From: a marine actinobacterium PHSC20C1 | GTDB taxonomy: Bacteria; Actinomycetota; Actinomycetes; Actinomycetales; Microbacteriaceae | DNA: 64,000 nt | Assembly (NCBI GenBank): GCA_000153145.1 | Contig: CH672415.1 | Location: forward strand, 2,306,164 to 2,370,163 | Reading direction: 5' to 3' | Shown here: positions 8,138 to 17,022 of the stretch, piece after piece | How the letters are laid out: every line of letters begins with the position of its first letter | Numbering within the stretch: position 1 is the stretch's first letter | Notes under the pieces: generated by a model | What the model saw: the letters and a program-made list of their open reading frames with translations, nothing else | The model's database searches: none | What the model was told of the DNA's origin: nothing | Made by a program: the position numbers and the translations under genes

Positions 8138-9148
8138 GTGGCCTCTCCTAAACAGCAACGAATCGACCCCACGACCGTCGCGCCGAAATCTAACAACAAC
8201 TCGGCGAAGAATAAGAGCGGTCGCCCCGGTGGTCGCTCGCCGAAGGCCCCGAAGATTGCGAAAGCGACCGCGCGCGACTGGATTAGCGGCGCGCGTATTC
8301 AGACTCTTCCGCTCGCGTTTGCTCCCGTAGCTCTGGGAACGGCAGCCGCGTACATCCTGCCCCACGAAGAAGACGGGGCCGGCTGGCACTGGTTGCGGGC
8401 CCTCCTGTGTCTCGTCGTTGCCGTCTCGCTTCAGATCGGCGTGAACTTCGCGAACGACTACTCCGACGGAGTGCGCGGAACAGACAAGAATCGTGTCGGT
8501 CCTCGCCGCCTCACCGCATCCGGAGCAGTGCGACCACGCACTGTGATTACTGTCGCGTTCGTGTGGTTCGGTATCGCCGCGATCGCTGGACTCATCATTG
8601 TGATCCGCAGTGGACACTGGTGGATGCTCGCCGTCGGTGCCCTGGCAATTCTGGCCGCGTACTTCTACACCGGAGGCAAGCGGCCATACGGTTACCTCGG
8701 CCTCGGCGAAGTATTTGTGTTCATATTTTTCGGCCTCGTCGCCACGGCGGGCACCACCTACGTGCTGGCTGACACCGTCAACCTTGAGTCGTGGCTGGCG
8801 GCCGTTGCCGTTGGACTGTTCGCTGTTGCGACGCTTATGGTCAACAACATCCGCGACATCCAGCAAGACAAGATTGCTGGCAAGCGCACGCTCGCCGTAC
8901 TGATCGGCAACCTGCCCTCACGCATCTTCTACGTTGTGGCGATGCTCGCACCATTCGGCATTCTTGGCGTGTACACGCTGCTGTTCTTCAACGCCTACCT
9001 TGTGTACTTCGTGCTCTTGGTTGCGCTGCCAGCATGCGTGATCGTCTTGACGGCCAGGACACCCGCGGAGCTCATCTTGGCGTTGCGTCTGACCGGGCTC
9101 ACCGCACTCTTGTTCGGTGTCGGCTTAGCGCTAGCGATCGCCTTCTAA
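8138..9148 (+). CDS. menA: 1,4-Dihydroxy-2-naphthoate polyprenyltransferase MenA
   Basis: UbiA-family integral membrane prenyltransferase that attaches the isoprenoid tail to DHNA, giving demethylmenaquinone. The two prenyl diphosphate/Mg binding motifs are visible as NFANDYSDGVRG near residue 105 and NNIRDIQQDK near residue 235. Eight or so hydrophobic helices follow a basic, Lys/Arg-rich N-terminus of about 45 residues. The tail donor is expected from the polyprenyl diphosphate synthase at 14521. Its last 18 bases overlap the convergent DUF4229 gene. Confidence 0.95.
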   Translation: MASPKQQRIDPTTVAPKSNNNSAKNKSGRPGGRSPKAPKIAKATARDWISGARIQTLPLAFAPVALGTAAAYILPHEEDGAGWHWLRALLCLVVAVSLQIGVNFANDYSDGVRGTDKNRVGPRRLTASGAVRPRTVITVAFVWFGIAAIAGLIIVIRSGHWWMLAVGALAILAAYFYTGGKRPYGYLGLGEVFVFIFFGLVATAGTTYVLADTVNLESWLAAVAVGLFAVATLMVNNIRDIQQDKIAGKRTLAVLIGNLPSRIFYVVAMLAPFGILGVYTLLFFNAYLVYFVLLVALPACVIVLTARTPAELILALRLTGLTALLFGVGLALAIAF

Positions 9149-9394
9149 GCCCTTTTCTGCTGCCGCGTCTTCGGCATCGCGGTCAGGATCGTGGCTAGGG
9201 CCAGCGCGTCTCGTTGCGATGTCGAGGGCAACCGCATCCCGAAGCTTGCCGAAGAAGATATACGAAATCGCGAATCCGACAACGGCAGCAATGACAGCCG
9301 AAAGCAGCCAATCAAGCTGCGTGACCATCAGTAGTGCAAACACCGCCGCAAAGATTCCGAGCCGCAACAGTGAGTAGAGGATCCAAGGTTTCAC
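9131..9394 (-). CDS. DUF4229 domain membrane protein
   Basis: An 87-residue protein with two membrane helices (near residues 5-25 and 29-48) followed by FGKLRDAVALDIATR and an acidic tail; this matches the actinobacterial DUF4229 family, which is commonly found beside menA/menD. Function unknown; the location suggests a link to quinone biology, but that is inference. The GTG start has a TAGACT hexamer six bases upstream. It overlaps the 3' end of menA on the other strand. Confidence 0.85.
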   Translation of the reverse strand: MKPWILYSLLRLGIFAAVFALLMVTQLDWLLSAVIAAVVGFAISYIFFGKLRDAVALDIATRRAGPSHDPDRDAEDAAAEKGLEGDR

Positions 9395-9400
9395 GCCAAC

Positions 9401-9406
9401 AGTCTA
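9401..9406 (-). promoter_or_regulatory. -10 hexamer of DUF4229 gene, leaderless geometry
   Basis: On the minus strand TAGACT ends six bases before the GTG start at 9394. Confidence 0.5.
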
Positions 9407-9436
9407 GGCTCGCATCCCGCACGCAGTCTGCGAGCG

Positions 9437-9442
9437 TAGAAT
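9437..9442 (+). promoter_or_regulatory. -10 hexamer of PLDc_N gene, leaderless geometry
   Basis: TAGAAT ends six bases before the ATG at 9449. Together with the element at 9401-9406 it makes a compact divergent promoter region of about 55 bases. Confidence 0.5.
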
Positions 9443-9448
9443 GGGTAT

Positions 9449-9781
9449 ATGCCTCGGTTACTGGTAGTTCTCGCTTTCGCGCTTGTCGCGGTAGACGTGT
9501 TCGCCATTGTGGACGTGATTTTGACCGATCGCAGCAGAGTGCGAGCACTACCCAAGGTCTTGTGGATACTGGTGATCGTGCTCCTTCCTGTTGTCGGAGT
9601 CGTACTGTGGTTCATGCTCGGCAAGGCGCGCAGCGTCAGCGCTGGTCGTACACGCACAATTGCCCCTGACGACGACCCGGACTTCCTGCGCAACATGCGC
9701 GTCAAAGAAGAACAAGATGAACGCATCCGCCGCCTTGAACAGGAACTAGCAGATCTCGACGATGACGATAAGACCAACTAG
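9449..9781 (+). CDS. PLDc N-terminal domain membrane protein
   Basis: A 110-residue protein with two membrane helices (about residues 4-24 and 36-58, the second ending in VLWFMLGKAR), the hallmark of the phospholipase D-nuclease N-terminal domain that also begins cardiolipin synthases. No HKD catalytic domain follows; instead a charged tail with a heptad-like ERIRRLEQEL stretch suggests a short coiled coil. The 3' end overlaps the menD start by 20 bases. A similar small protein is encoded at 49893-50192. Function unknown. Confidence 0.85.
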   Translation: MPRLLVVLAFALVAVDVFAIVDVILTDRSRVRALPKVLWILVIVLLPVVGVVLWFMLGKARSVSAGRTRTIAPDDDPDFLRNMRVKEEQDERIRRLEQELADLDDDDKTN

Positions 9782-11474
9782 CTCTCCGGCAACCAACTAC
9801 TCGGTAGCCCTTCTCGAAGAGTTCGTTCGTCTCGGCGTTCGAGACATCGTAGTCAGCCCCGGATCGCGCTCGCAGGCTCTCGCTCTTGCCGCAGCCGAGT
9901 TCGAGAAACAGGGCCTTCTGCGACTACGGGTGCGCATCGACGAGCGCGTTGGTGCTTTTCTTGCGCTCGGCCTCGCCGTCGAGACCGGTACGCCAGTGCT
10001 GGTCGTTACGACATCGGGAACTGCCGTCGCAAACCTGCACCCTGCCGTACTAGAGGCACACCATTCTGCTGTGCCCCTGATCATTATTAGCGCTGACCGC
10101 CCAGACTCCCTTCGCGGTATTGGCTCTAACCAGACAACCCAACAGCCGGGTATTTTTGGCACAGCCGTTCAGCAGACATGGGATGTCGAAGCGCCAACCG
10201 GTGCTGCAGGCGAGACGGATGCCGCAGCGCAACTAGCTCGCGAAGCCGTTGCGGCAGCCAGTGGCCCTGTGCACCTCAACCTTTCCTTCGCTGAACCGCT
10301 GTCTGCACCATTCACGTGGCAGCCAGCTGACAGTGCCGCCAGCCCCAAACCGGCCGCTAGCGAGCCCGCTTACCCTGACCTCTTCAGCGACCTCGACCCG
10401 AGCGCAGAGAATGCGGCCCCGCGGTCACCAGACGCACCAACACAGCTCGCGCTCACCCCGGAGCCAGCCACCGTTGTTATTGCGGGCACCGGTGCAGGAC
10501 CACGGGCAGAGCAAGTCGCTCGTGAACTCGGCGCACCACTCATCGCTGAGGTTGCCAGTGGAGCCCACTTCGGGCCCAACCTCGTTGTCGCCTACCGCGA
10601 GCTACTCAGTACAGCGAACTTTGGCGACCGAGTCGCCCGCGTGATCGTATTCGGGCATCCGACCTTGAGTCGCGAAATTCCGGCCCTCATTCAACGTCGC
10701 GGAGTTCAGACGATTGTGGTGCGGCATCCCTCTGCCGACGATTACAACCCCGGCCGATGCGTTGAACGATTCGTCGACGAAGTTTTGGTCTCAGGCGAAG
10801 CAACTGACCGCGCATGGTTGGGGCGCTGGGTTACCTCCAGTCGTCAGCTTCTCGAGACCGAAAGCATCGCGCCAGATATCGAAGCGGATGCTCGCACGCA
10901 CGCTAAATCAGAACTTGCCATCGTGCGCACTCCGGTCGACCGCCGCATGTTGGCTGAGGCCGTATGGCGGGCTACCTGGCCGCATGACCGGCTCGTCCTT
11001 GGAGCTTCGCGACTGATTCGCGAAGTTGATCGAGTTGTGCCCGGCAAGAAGATCTCGGTGCACGCCAACCGCGGGCTCGCTGGCATTGATGGCACGATCT
11101 CAACAGGTTTGGGGATTGCGCTCGCCAGCCAGGCGGTCGAAGGCAACGAGGGCGTTACCCGAGTTCTCCTCGGTGACCTTGCGATCTTCCACGACGTTGG
11201 CGCGCTGATGTTCGGTGCAGGGGAGCCTCGTCCGCGCATCCAAGTCATTGTCGGTAATGACGGTGGCGGCACTATCTTCGACGCCCTTGAGGTGGCTAGC
11301 CAAGCCGGCGACAGCTTCGACCGTGTACTGCTCACGCAGCAGAATGCCTCAATCGAGGCGCTCGCGGTTGCCTATGGTTGGCGTTATGTGTTTGCGTCGA
11401 CTCGCGGTGAACTCGATCAGGCGCTATCGGCTCATCCCGAGCCAACCATCATTGAGGTTCCGCTCGGTCGCTGA
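9762..11474 (+). CDS. menD: SEPHCHC synthase MenD
   Basis: Thiamine diphosphate enzyme that joins isochorismate and 2-oxoglutarate to form SEPHCHC, the first committed step of menaquinone synthesis. The N-terminal segment VVSPGSRSQAL and the RIDERVGAF segment with the ThDP-activating glutamate are present, as is the C-terminal Mg-ThDP motif region NDGGGTIFDALE. At 570 residues it has full length. A Pro/Ala/Ser-rich linker (near residues 185-230) separates the first two domains. It starts within the 3' end of the preceding small gene, so it is likely coupled to it. Confidence 0.96.
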   Translation: MTIRPTSSPATNYSVALLEEFVRLGVRDIVVSPGSRSQALALAAAEFEKQGLLRLRVRIDERVGAFLALGLAVETGTPVLVVTTSGTAVANLHPAVLEAHHSAVPLIIISADRPDSLRGIGSNQTTQQPGIFGTAVQQTWDVEAPTGAAGETDAAAQLAREAVAAASGPVHLNLSFAEPLSAPFTWQPADSAASPKPAASEPAYPDLFSDLDPSAENAAPRSPDAPTQLALTPEPATVVIAGTGAGPRAEQVARELGAPLIAEVASGAHFGPNLVVAYRELLSTANFGDRVARVIVFGHPTLSREIPALIQRRGVQTIVVRHPSADDYNPGRCVERFVDEVLVSGEATDRAWLGRWVTSSRQLLETESIAPDIEADARTHAKSELAIVRTPVDRRMLAEAVWRATWPHDRLVLGASRLIREVDRVVPGKKISVHANRGLAGIDGTISTGLGIALASQAVEGNEGVTRVLLGDLAIFHDVGALMFGAGEPRPRIQVIVGNDGGGTIFDALEVASQAGDSFDRVLLTQQNASIEALAVAYGWRYVFASTRGELDQALSAHPEPTIIEVPLGR

Positions 11475-11495
11475 TACCGACAGAGTGCCGGCGAG

Positions 11496-11501
11496 TAGCC
11501 T
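11496..11501 (+). promoter_or_regulatory. -10 hexamer of ppk2, leaderless geometry
   Basis: TAGCCT ends seven bases before the ATG at 11509, supporting that start over the far upstream in-frame codon within menD. Confidence 0.5.
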
Positions 11502-11508
11502 TGACCGT

Positions 11509-12333
11509 ATGAGCACACTCACGCCAGTCTCTGCTGATTTCGAACTTGCCAGCATCGACCCATCGTCGACACCGGGTTTCTCGGGTGACAAGAAAGACGC
11601 AGAGAAGGCGCTCGCCAAGAACGCTAAACGACTTGCCGAGCTGCAAGAGCGGCTATTCGCCGAGAGCAAGTTTGGTGGGAAGCGCCGCGTTCTCTTGGTG
11701 TTGCAGGCTATGGATACGGCGGGCAAAGGCGGCATCCTTCGGCACGTTATCGGCGGTGTAGACCCGCAGGGCGTGCAGATTCATGCGTTCAAAGCACCGA
11801 CCGACGAGGAGAAGGAGCACGACTTCTTGTGGCGCATTCGCAAGGAGCTTCCCGATGCCGGGGCGATCGGAGTCTTCGATCGTTCGCACTACGAAGATGT
11901 ACTGATCCACCGAGTGCGAGGTTTCTCGACCCCCGAAACTGTTGAACAGCGCTACGGCATCATCGAAGACTTCGAAAAGGAACTCGTTGCTGAGGGAACG
12001 ATCCTCATCAAGGTCATGCTGCACATCAGCGCCGATGAACAGAAGGAGCGACTGCAGGAGCGACTCGATAGGTCAGAGAAACACTGGAAGTACAACCCCG
12101 GTGACGTCGACGAGCGGATGCTGTGGTCGGAATACCAGCGGGCGTACGAGATCGCGTTGCAGCGTACGACTACAGCTGCCGCGCCCTGGTTCGTAGTTCC
12201 TGCTAATCACAAGTGGTACGCGCGGTGGGCTGTTCAGCAGCTGCTGTTGGAGGCACTGGAAGGGCTCGATCCGCAATGGCCGAGTGCCGACTATGACGTC
12301 GAGGCGGAAAAAGTGCGACTGGCGGCGAGCTAG
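11509..12333 (+). CDS. ppk2: PPK2 family polyphosphate:nucleotide phosphotransferase
   Basis: Polyphosphate kinase 2 family enzyme that moves phosphate between polyphosphate and nucleotides. The Walker A-like MDTAGKGG is near residue 67, the Walker B-like GVFDRSHYED near residue 122, and a lid segment with Arg/Lys follows; the C-terminal NHKWYARW is typical. At 274 residues it is a single-domain PPK2. The open frame continues back into menD, but ATG 11509 follows a promoter-like element and starts the conserved part. It is convergent with menF, overlapping by four bases. Nucleotide specificity cannot be read safely. Confidence 0.9.
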   Translation: MSTLTPVSADFELASIDPSSTPGFSGDKKDAEKALAKNAKRLAELQERLFAESKFGGKRRVLLVLQAMDTAGKGGILRHVIGGVDPQGVQIHAFKAPTDEEKEHDFLWRIRKELPDAGAIGVFDRSHYEDVLIHRVRGFSTPETVEQRYGIIEDFEKELVAEGTILIKVMLHISADEQKERLQERLDRSEKHWKYNPGDVDERMLWSEYQRAYEIALQRTTTAAAPWFVVPANHKWYARWAVQQLLLEALEGLDPQWPSADYDVEAEKVRLAAS

Positions 12334-13583
12334 GCGAATGCTTCGACGATGGGGCGGAATTTTAGCTCTGTCTCAGCAAGTTCGTGTTTCGGGTTCGAGC
12401 CAGCAACAATTCCGGCTCCGGCGTAGGCCGTGATGAGCGATCCTGCCACTTGGGCGCAACGCAAGGCGACCGCCCATTCACCGTTTCCGTGGGCATCGAC
12501 CCAACCAACAGGTCCGGCATAGCGGCCACGGTCGAAGCCTTCAAGTTCGTCGATGATACGAATCGCTGCTGGTGTCGGCGTTCCAGCGACTGCGGCGGTG
12601 GGGTGCAGAACGCGGAGCAGATCGAGCGCACTCGAGTGGTGGCTTAACTGCCCTTCAATGTCGGTTGCAAGGTGCCAGAGGTTGGGCAACTGCAGTGCGA
12701 ACGGTGAGGATGCCGCAGACAGTTCACTACTGAGCGGTGCGAGAGCATCCATGACGCTGGCAAGCGCGAGCGCATGTTCCTTCTGGTCCTTAGCCGATGC
12801 CGCAAGGGTCACAGCGGCCCTCCCATCGGAGATTCGGTCGTCGCCGCGCGCGGCACTCCCGGCAAGGACGCGGGCACTGACGGTGCCGTTGTGAACGCGA
12901 ACAAGGGTTTCAGGGCTGGAGCCGATTAGCCCGTCAACCGCAAACGTGAAGGTGTCTGGATAGCGGCGTGCGAGCGCCTCGAGCGGCAACCGCAAGTCAG
13001 TGTTCGCCGGAAGGGTCGCATGTTGATCGCGGGCTATTACGAGCTTGGCGGCGTTTCCGTGGGAGATTTCGCGCAACGCTGCTTTCACGGTGGTGGTGAA
13101 ATCTTTGGGGCCCATCTCGCCGGGAGTGAAAACGATGTGGACGGGTTCACCGTGGGGTTGATGCGGAGTGGTCGGCAGGGCATCCGCGGTTCCTGGCAGG
13201 CCGCCCGCTTCGCCGAGAGTTATTGAGGTTAGCCACTGAATTCCGTCGCGGCTACCGACGATGAGGCGGGGCACTAGCAGCACGCTCACGGCATCCGAAG
13301 AATCAGCGAAGGCGAAGCTGCCGAGCGCGACCAGACCAGTGCCTGCTCTCTTGACGCTGTCGTGTACAACCGCTGTGCGCGAAATCTCGCCCCAAACTTC
13401 GGCAGCGCGGGTGAATCTGTTTGCACCCCGAAACTCAAGTCGAAGGAGCTCGCCAATACCGACAATGCCATCGCCGTCGCGAACGAAGGCGAGTGGATGT
13501 TCGGGGGAAACCCAATCCAGATTGTTGCCAACAGCGTCACTCGGGCGCGTAACGATGCTGAGCGGTTCACGAGTGTTAGTCAT
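12330..13583 (-). CDS. menF: Isochorismate synthase MenF
   Basis: Chorismate-binding enzyme that isomerises chorismate to isochorismate, the entry step of the menaquinone branch. Family features in the C-terminal half are GSSPETLVRV, LAGSAARG, HPTAAVAGTP and DRGRYAGPVGW. At 417 residues the length suits monofunctional isochorismate synthases; the gene context, with menD and menG on both sides, favours MenF over a salicylate or anthranilate enzyme. It is divergent from menG, with 128 bases between the two start codons. Confidence 0.93.
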   Translation of the reverse strand: MTNTREPLSIVTRPSDAVGNNLDWVSPEHPLAFVRDGDGIVGIGELLRLEFRGANRFTRAAEVWGEISRTAVVHDSVKRAGTGLVALGSFAFADSSDAVSVLLVPRLIVGSRDGIQWLTSITLGEAGGLPGTADALPTTPHQPHGEPVHIVFTPGEMGPKDFTTTVKAALREISHGNAAKLVIARDQHATLPANTDLRLPLEALARRYPDTFTFAVDGLIGSSPETLVRVHNGTVSARVLAGSAARGDDRISDGRAAVTLAASAKDQKEHALALASVMDALAPLSSELSAASSPFALQLPNLWHLATDIEGQLSHHSSALDLLRVLHPTAAVAGTPTPAAIRIIDELEGFDRGRYAGPVGWVDAHGNGEWAVALRCAQVAGSLITAYAGAGIVAGSNPKHELAETELKFRPIVEAFA

Positions 13584-13699
13584 CGCAATCGCCCAGTTCG
13601 CTGCCGGGGACGAGCTGTTCTTGAGCCCAATTGTGCCTCACAAGTATCAGAGTACCTGTCAGTTGCGGCGCGGAAAGTGAGCATCGGCTCCAAGCGCCC

Positions 13700-13705
13700 T
13701 AGACT
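13700..13705 (+). promoter_or_regulatory. -10 hexamer of menG, leaderless geometry
   Basis: TAGACT ends six bases before the GTG at 13712, which supports that codon as the start rather than the ATG at 13727. Confidence 0.5.
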
Positions 13706-13711
13706 AATGGG

Positions 13712-14494
13712 GTGGGTAAGGCTGACATGAACAAGCGACCGGATGACGTGGCCGGAATGTTTGATGGTGTCGCAAAACACTACGACCGCACAAACACCGT
13801 TTTGTCGGCTGGTAACGCAGTACTTTGGCGGGCTGCTACGGTTCGCGCCGTTGCCCCTGAGCCAGGTGAGCGCATTCTCGACATCGCTGCTGGCACGGGA
13901 ACAAGTTCTGCCGCCCTGCACCGCAATGGCGCCAGAGTTGTTGGACTCGACTTTTCCACAGGCATGGTCGAGCAGGCGCGCAAACGCCACAAGAAGATCG
14001 AATTTATCCAAGGCAACGCTGAGCAGTTGCCGTTTGGTGATAACGAATTCGATGCCGTGACCATCAGTTTCGGATTGCGCAACATTAACGATCCTCGCGC
14101 GGCACTCTCTGAAATGTTCCGGGTGCTCAAGCCCGGCGGTCGTCTTGTCATCACCGAATTCTCCAAGCCGCCTGTCGCCATTGTGCGCGCGGGCTACTTC
14201 ACCTACTTGAACCGCGTTATGCCAATTATCGCTGACCGCACGAGTTCCAACCCCGAGGCGTACACCTACTTGGCTGAGTCGATTCGCGAATGGCCAGATC
14301 AGGGCGAGTTGAGCCAGTGGATTCGCGCTGCGGGATTCACTAGGGTTGCCTACCGAAACCTCACTGCGGGCATTGTTGCGATGCATCGCGGTCATAAGCC
14401 GGTGGATGAAACGGTGCTCGCGTCTGTTGCCAAGCGCAAAGACAACGCGACTCGCCCGATCAAGACCATCAAAGTCGCCAAACCGAAGCCCTAG
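13712..14494 (+). CDS. menG: Demethylmenaquinone methyltransferase MenG/UbiE
   Basis: SAM-dependent methyltransferase for the last step of menaquinone synthesis. The SAM-binding motif ILDIAAGTGTSS is near residue 52, and the UbiE-type segments MFDGVAKHYDRTN and ISFGLRNINDP are present. At 260 residues it is slightly long because of a basic Lys/Arg tail. GTG 13712 is chosen on promoter geometry; an AAGG before ATG 13727 makes that a possible second start. It is divergent from menF and followed by the prenyl synthase. Confidence 0.95.
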   Translation: MGKADMNKRPDDVAGMFDGVAKHYDRTNTVLSAGNAVLWRAATVRAVAPEPGERILDIAAGTGTSSAALHRNGARVVGLDFSTGMVEQARKRHKKIEFIQGNAEQLPFGDNEFDAVTISFGLRNINDPRAALSEMFRVLKPGGRLVITEFSKPPVAIVRAGYFTYLNRVMPIIADRTSSNPEAYTYLAESIREWPDQGELSQWIRAAGFTRVAYRNLTAGIVAMHRGHKPVDETVLASVAKRKDNATRPIKTIKVAKPKP

Positions 14495-14520
14495 CGCTTC
14501 GCAAAAGAAATCGGTTGATA

Positions 14521-15597
14521 GTGAACCCGAGCGTTCCGCCTGCTCGCCGCAGCAACACCCTTAGTTCGTCGTTGGGTCTCGGAGAGAAACTCTTTGCTTC
14601 GAGCGATGAACGTCGTTTTGCTGCCGCGATCGAGGAAGGTCTTGAGCAGGTAGAAGCTGGACTTCTTTCGCACATGACTTTTGCAGACGAAATCGCGGAT
14701 GCCACAAGCCGCTATTTGCTCGAAGCTGGCGGCAAGCGCGTGCGCCCCGTATTGACGTTGCTCACAGCACAATTGGGCAGCGGCAACAACGCCAATGTGG
14801 TCACGGCGGCTCAAGCGGTAGAGATCACTCACCTTGCTTCGCTCTATCACGATGATGTGATGGATGAGGCACAGTTGCGTCGCGGAGTTCCCAGCGCTCA
14901 AAGCGTGTGGGGCAACTCTGTCGCGATTCTCACAGGGGACTTGCTGTTCGCGCGGGCGAGCAAGCTCATCGCCGGGTTGGGCGAGCGGGCGCTCATCCTG
15001 CAGTCGAACACGTTCGAACGCTTGTGCCTAGGACAATTGCACGAAACGCTCGGGCCGAAGCCTGGCGAAAACCCCGTCACGCACTACCTTCAGGTTTTGG
15101 CCGATAAGACAGGCTCTCTCATCGCTACTGCGGCTGAAGTCGGCGTGATGTTCTCCGACGCTCCCGACGAGTACACGGTGCCTGTACGTGACTTCGGCGA
15201 GAAAATTGGCGTCGCATTCCAACTCATCGATGACGTCATTGATCTTTCGGACGAGACAGGTAAAACCGGCAAGAAGGCCGGAACTGATTTGCGAAGCGGT
15301 GTCGCAACACTGCCGCTGTTGTACTTGCGCGAACTCGCCGTGACCGACAGCGAAGCGGCAGAGTTGCTCACTCGCATTGAGCGAGACGTCAACGCCAATT
15401 TCTATGGTGAAGGCAACGAAGAGGCACTAGATTCTGCCGTGACCGAACTGCGAGAGCACTCGGTTACGAAGAAGACTCTAGAAGAAGCTCGTCGTTGGGG
15501 CCGCGAAGCTGTTGAGTCACTCGCACCCCTTCCCGATGGCCCCGTCAAGAAAGCTCTGACACGTTTTGCAGACAGTATCGTCGAACGCTCCAACTAG
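14521..15597 (+). CDS. Long-chain polyprenyl diphosphate synthase
   Basis: Trans-isoprenyl diphosphate synthase, the likely source of the menaquinone side chain. The first aspartate-rich motif is in LYHDDVMDEA and the second in FQLIDDVIDLS, both complete, with the flanking GGKRVRP substrate segment. The residues before the first motif (ASL) lack a bulky aromatic side chain, consistent with long-chain products, but chain length cannot be fixed by reading. The frame is open from TTG 14515; GTG 14521 is chosen as the better start. It follows menG by 26 bases. Confidence 0.92.
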   Translation: MNPSVPPARRSNTLSSSLGLGEKLFASSDERRFAAAIEEGLEQVEAGLLSHMTFADEIADATSRYLLEAGGKRVRPVLTLLTAQLGSGNNANVVTAAQAVEITHLASLYHDDVMDEAQLRRGVPSAQSVWGNSVAILTGDLLFARASKLIAGLGERALILQSNTFERLCLGQLHETLGPKPGENPVTHYLQVLADKTGSLIATAAEVGVMFSDAPDEYTVPVRDFGEKIGVAFQLIDDVIDLSDETGKTGKKAGTDLRSGVATLPLLYLRELAVTDSEAAELLTRIERDVNANFYGEGNEEALDSAVTELREHSVTKKTLEEARRWGREAVESLAPLPDGPVKKALTRFADSIVERSN

Positions 15598-15608
15598 CAC
15601 TCCACCCT

Positions 15609-15624
15609 CGCCCGCGCTCGGGCG
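15609..15624 (+). terminator. GC-rich hairpin after the polyprenyl synthase
   Basis: CGCCCG and CGGGCG flank a four-base loop, just behind the stop codon at 15597. There is no T run, so it is a weak terminator candidate or an mRNA-end stabiliser. Confidence 0.35.
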
Positions 15625-15651
15625 CATCGAGATGAACGGAAACTACAGCCG

Positions 15652-17010
15652 ATGAGCAAGCTCAGACTCGCCATTGTTGGCGCAGGCCCCGCCGGAATCT
15701 ATGCCGCAGACATCCTGCTGAAGGCCGAACGACAGTTCGAAGTTTCCATTGACCTCTTCGAGCAACTGCCGGCGCCGTATGGTCTTGTGCGCTACGGAGT
15801 CGCCCCCGATCATCCGCGAATCAAGGGAATCGTCAACGCCCTGCGTGATGTGCTCGACACCGGCAACATCCGTCTCTTCGGCAACGTCACTTATGGGCGC
15901 GACATCACCCTCGAAGATCTCAAGAAGCACTACAACGCGGTCATCTTCTCGACGGGTGCGGTGCAGGATGCTCCGCTCGCGATCCCCGGAATTGACTTGC
16001 CAGGCAGCTACGGTGCCGCCGACTTCGTTAGCTGGTACGACGGACACCCTGATGTCTCGCGCGAATGGACCCTTGACGCCGCAGAAGTTGCAGTTGTCGG
16101 CAACGGAAACGTTGCACTCGACGTCGCCAGAATGCTCGCTAAGCACGCGGACGACCTCCTGCCGACCGAGATTCCCGCCAACGTCTACGACGGCCTCACA
16201 GCGAGCCCCGTAACCGACGTGCACGTGTTTGGGCGCCGTGGACCGATGCAAGTGAAGTTCACCCCGCTCGAATTGCGGGAACTAGGTGAGCTCAATGACG
16301 TCGACATGGTCGTATACGAAGAAGACTTCGACTACGACGCTGCCTCCAAAGCGGCCATCGAATCCAACAAGCAGATCATGGTGCTCGACCGCATCTTCAC
16401 AAAGTGGCGTGGCCAAGAAAAGGGCACAGCCTCACGTCGCCTTCACTTGCACTTCTATGCTGGCCCCGTCGAGGTGCTCGGCACTGATCACGTTGAGGGC
16501 TTCCGTTACGAGCGCACCAAGCCAGACGGCCAGGGCGGAGTTGTTGGCACCGGCGAATTCCGTGAGATTGCGGTTCAAAGCCTGTATCGCGCTGTTGGCT
16601 ACTTCGGATCACCGCTTGACGGCATCCCGTTCGACACCCACCGTGGTGTTATCCCCAACCGTGAGGGTCAGGTTATCGATGACAATCACGAGCCAGTGCA
16701 CGGCGTCTACGCCACCGGGTGGATCAAACGTGGACCGGTCGGTCTCATCGGACACACCAAATCTGACGCGATGGAAACCATCAAGAACGTCATGAACGAT
16801 CAGGCAAATTGGTGGAGCCCCGAGCACCCAGACGAGCAGTCGGTTGTCGACCTCCTAAAGAGCCGCAACGTTGACTACACGAACCTTCAGGGTTGGCAGT
16901 TGCTGGATGCCCATGAAATCGCTCTCGGAGAACCAGAGGGCCGTGCGCGCATCAAGCTCGTCGATCGCGACGAAATGATCGCGGCATCAAAGGATTCCGC
17001 CAGCAACTAG
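15652..17010 (+). CDS. fprA: Ferredoxin-NADP reductase FprA-like
   Basis: Adrenodoxin reductase-type FAD enzyme that exchanges electrons between NADPH and ferredoxin. The FAD Rossmann motif VGAGPAGIYAAD opens the protein, the NADP-binding VVGNGNVALDVAR is near residue 145, and the C-terminal GWIKRGPVGLIGHTKSDA is diagnostic of the FprA group. At 452 residues it is full length. It stands alone between the menaquinone block and the convergent cardiolipin synthase, whose stop codon lies 12 bases away. Confidence 0.94.
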   Translation: MSKLRLAIVGAGPAGIYAADILLKAERQFEVSIDLFEQLPAPYGLVRYGVAPDHPRIKGIVNALRDVLDTGNIRLFGNVTYGRDITLEDLKKHYNAVIFSTGAVQDAPLAIPGIDLPGSYGAADFVSWYDGHPDVSREWTLDAAEVAVVGNGNVALDVARMLAKHADDLLPTEIPANVYDGLTASPVTDVHVFGRRGPMQVKFTPLELRELGELNDVDMVVYEEDFDYDAASKAAIESNKQIMVLDRIFTKWRGQEKGTASRRLHLHFYAGPVEVLGTDHVEGFRYERTKPDGQGGVVGTGEFREIAVQSLYRAVGYFGSPLDGIPFDTHRGVIPNREGQVIDDNHEPVHGVYATGWIKRGPVGLIGHTKSDAMETIKNVMNDQANWWSPEHPDEQSVVDLLKSRNVDYTNLQGWQLLDAHEIALGEPEGRARIKLVDRDEMIAASKDSASN

Positions 17011-17022
17011 CGCGGTGCGACG

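Noticed and set aside
8111-8866. 251-codon minus-strand open frame across menA
   Set aside because: Shadow of the prenyltransferase helices, no family features and no promoter.
13580-14395. 271-codon minus-strand open frame across menG
   Set aside because: Antisense to a well-supported methyltransferase; translation shows no domain.
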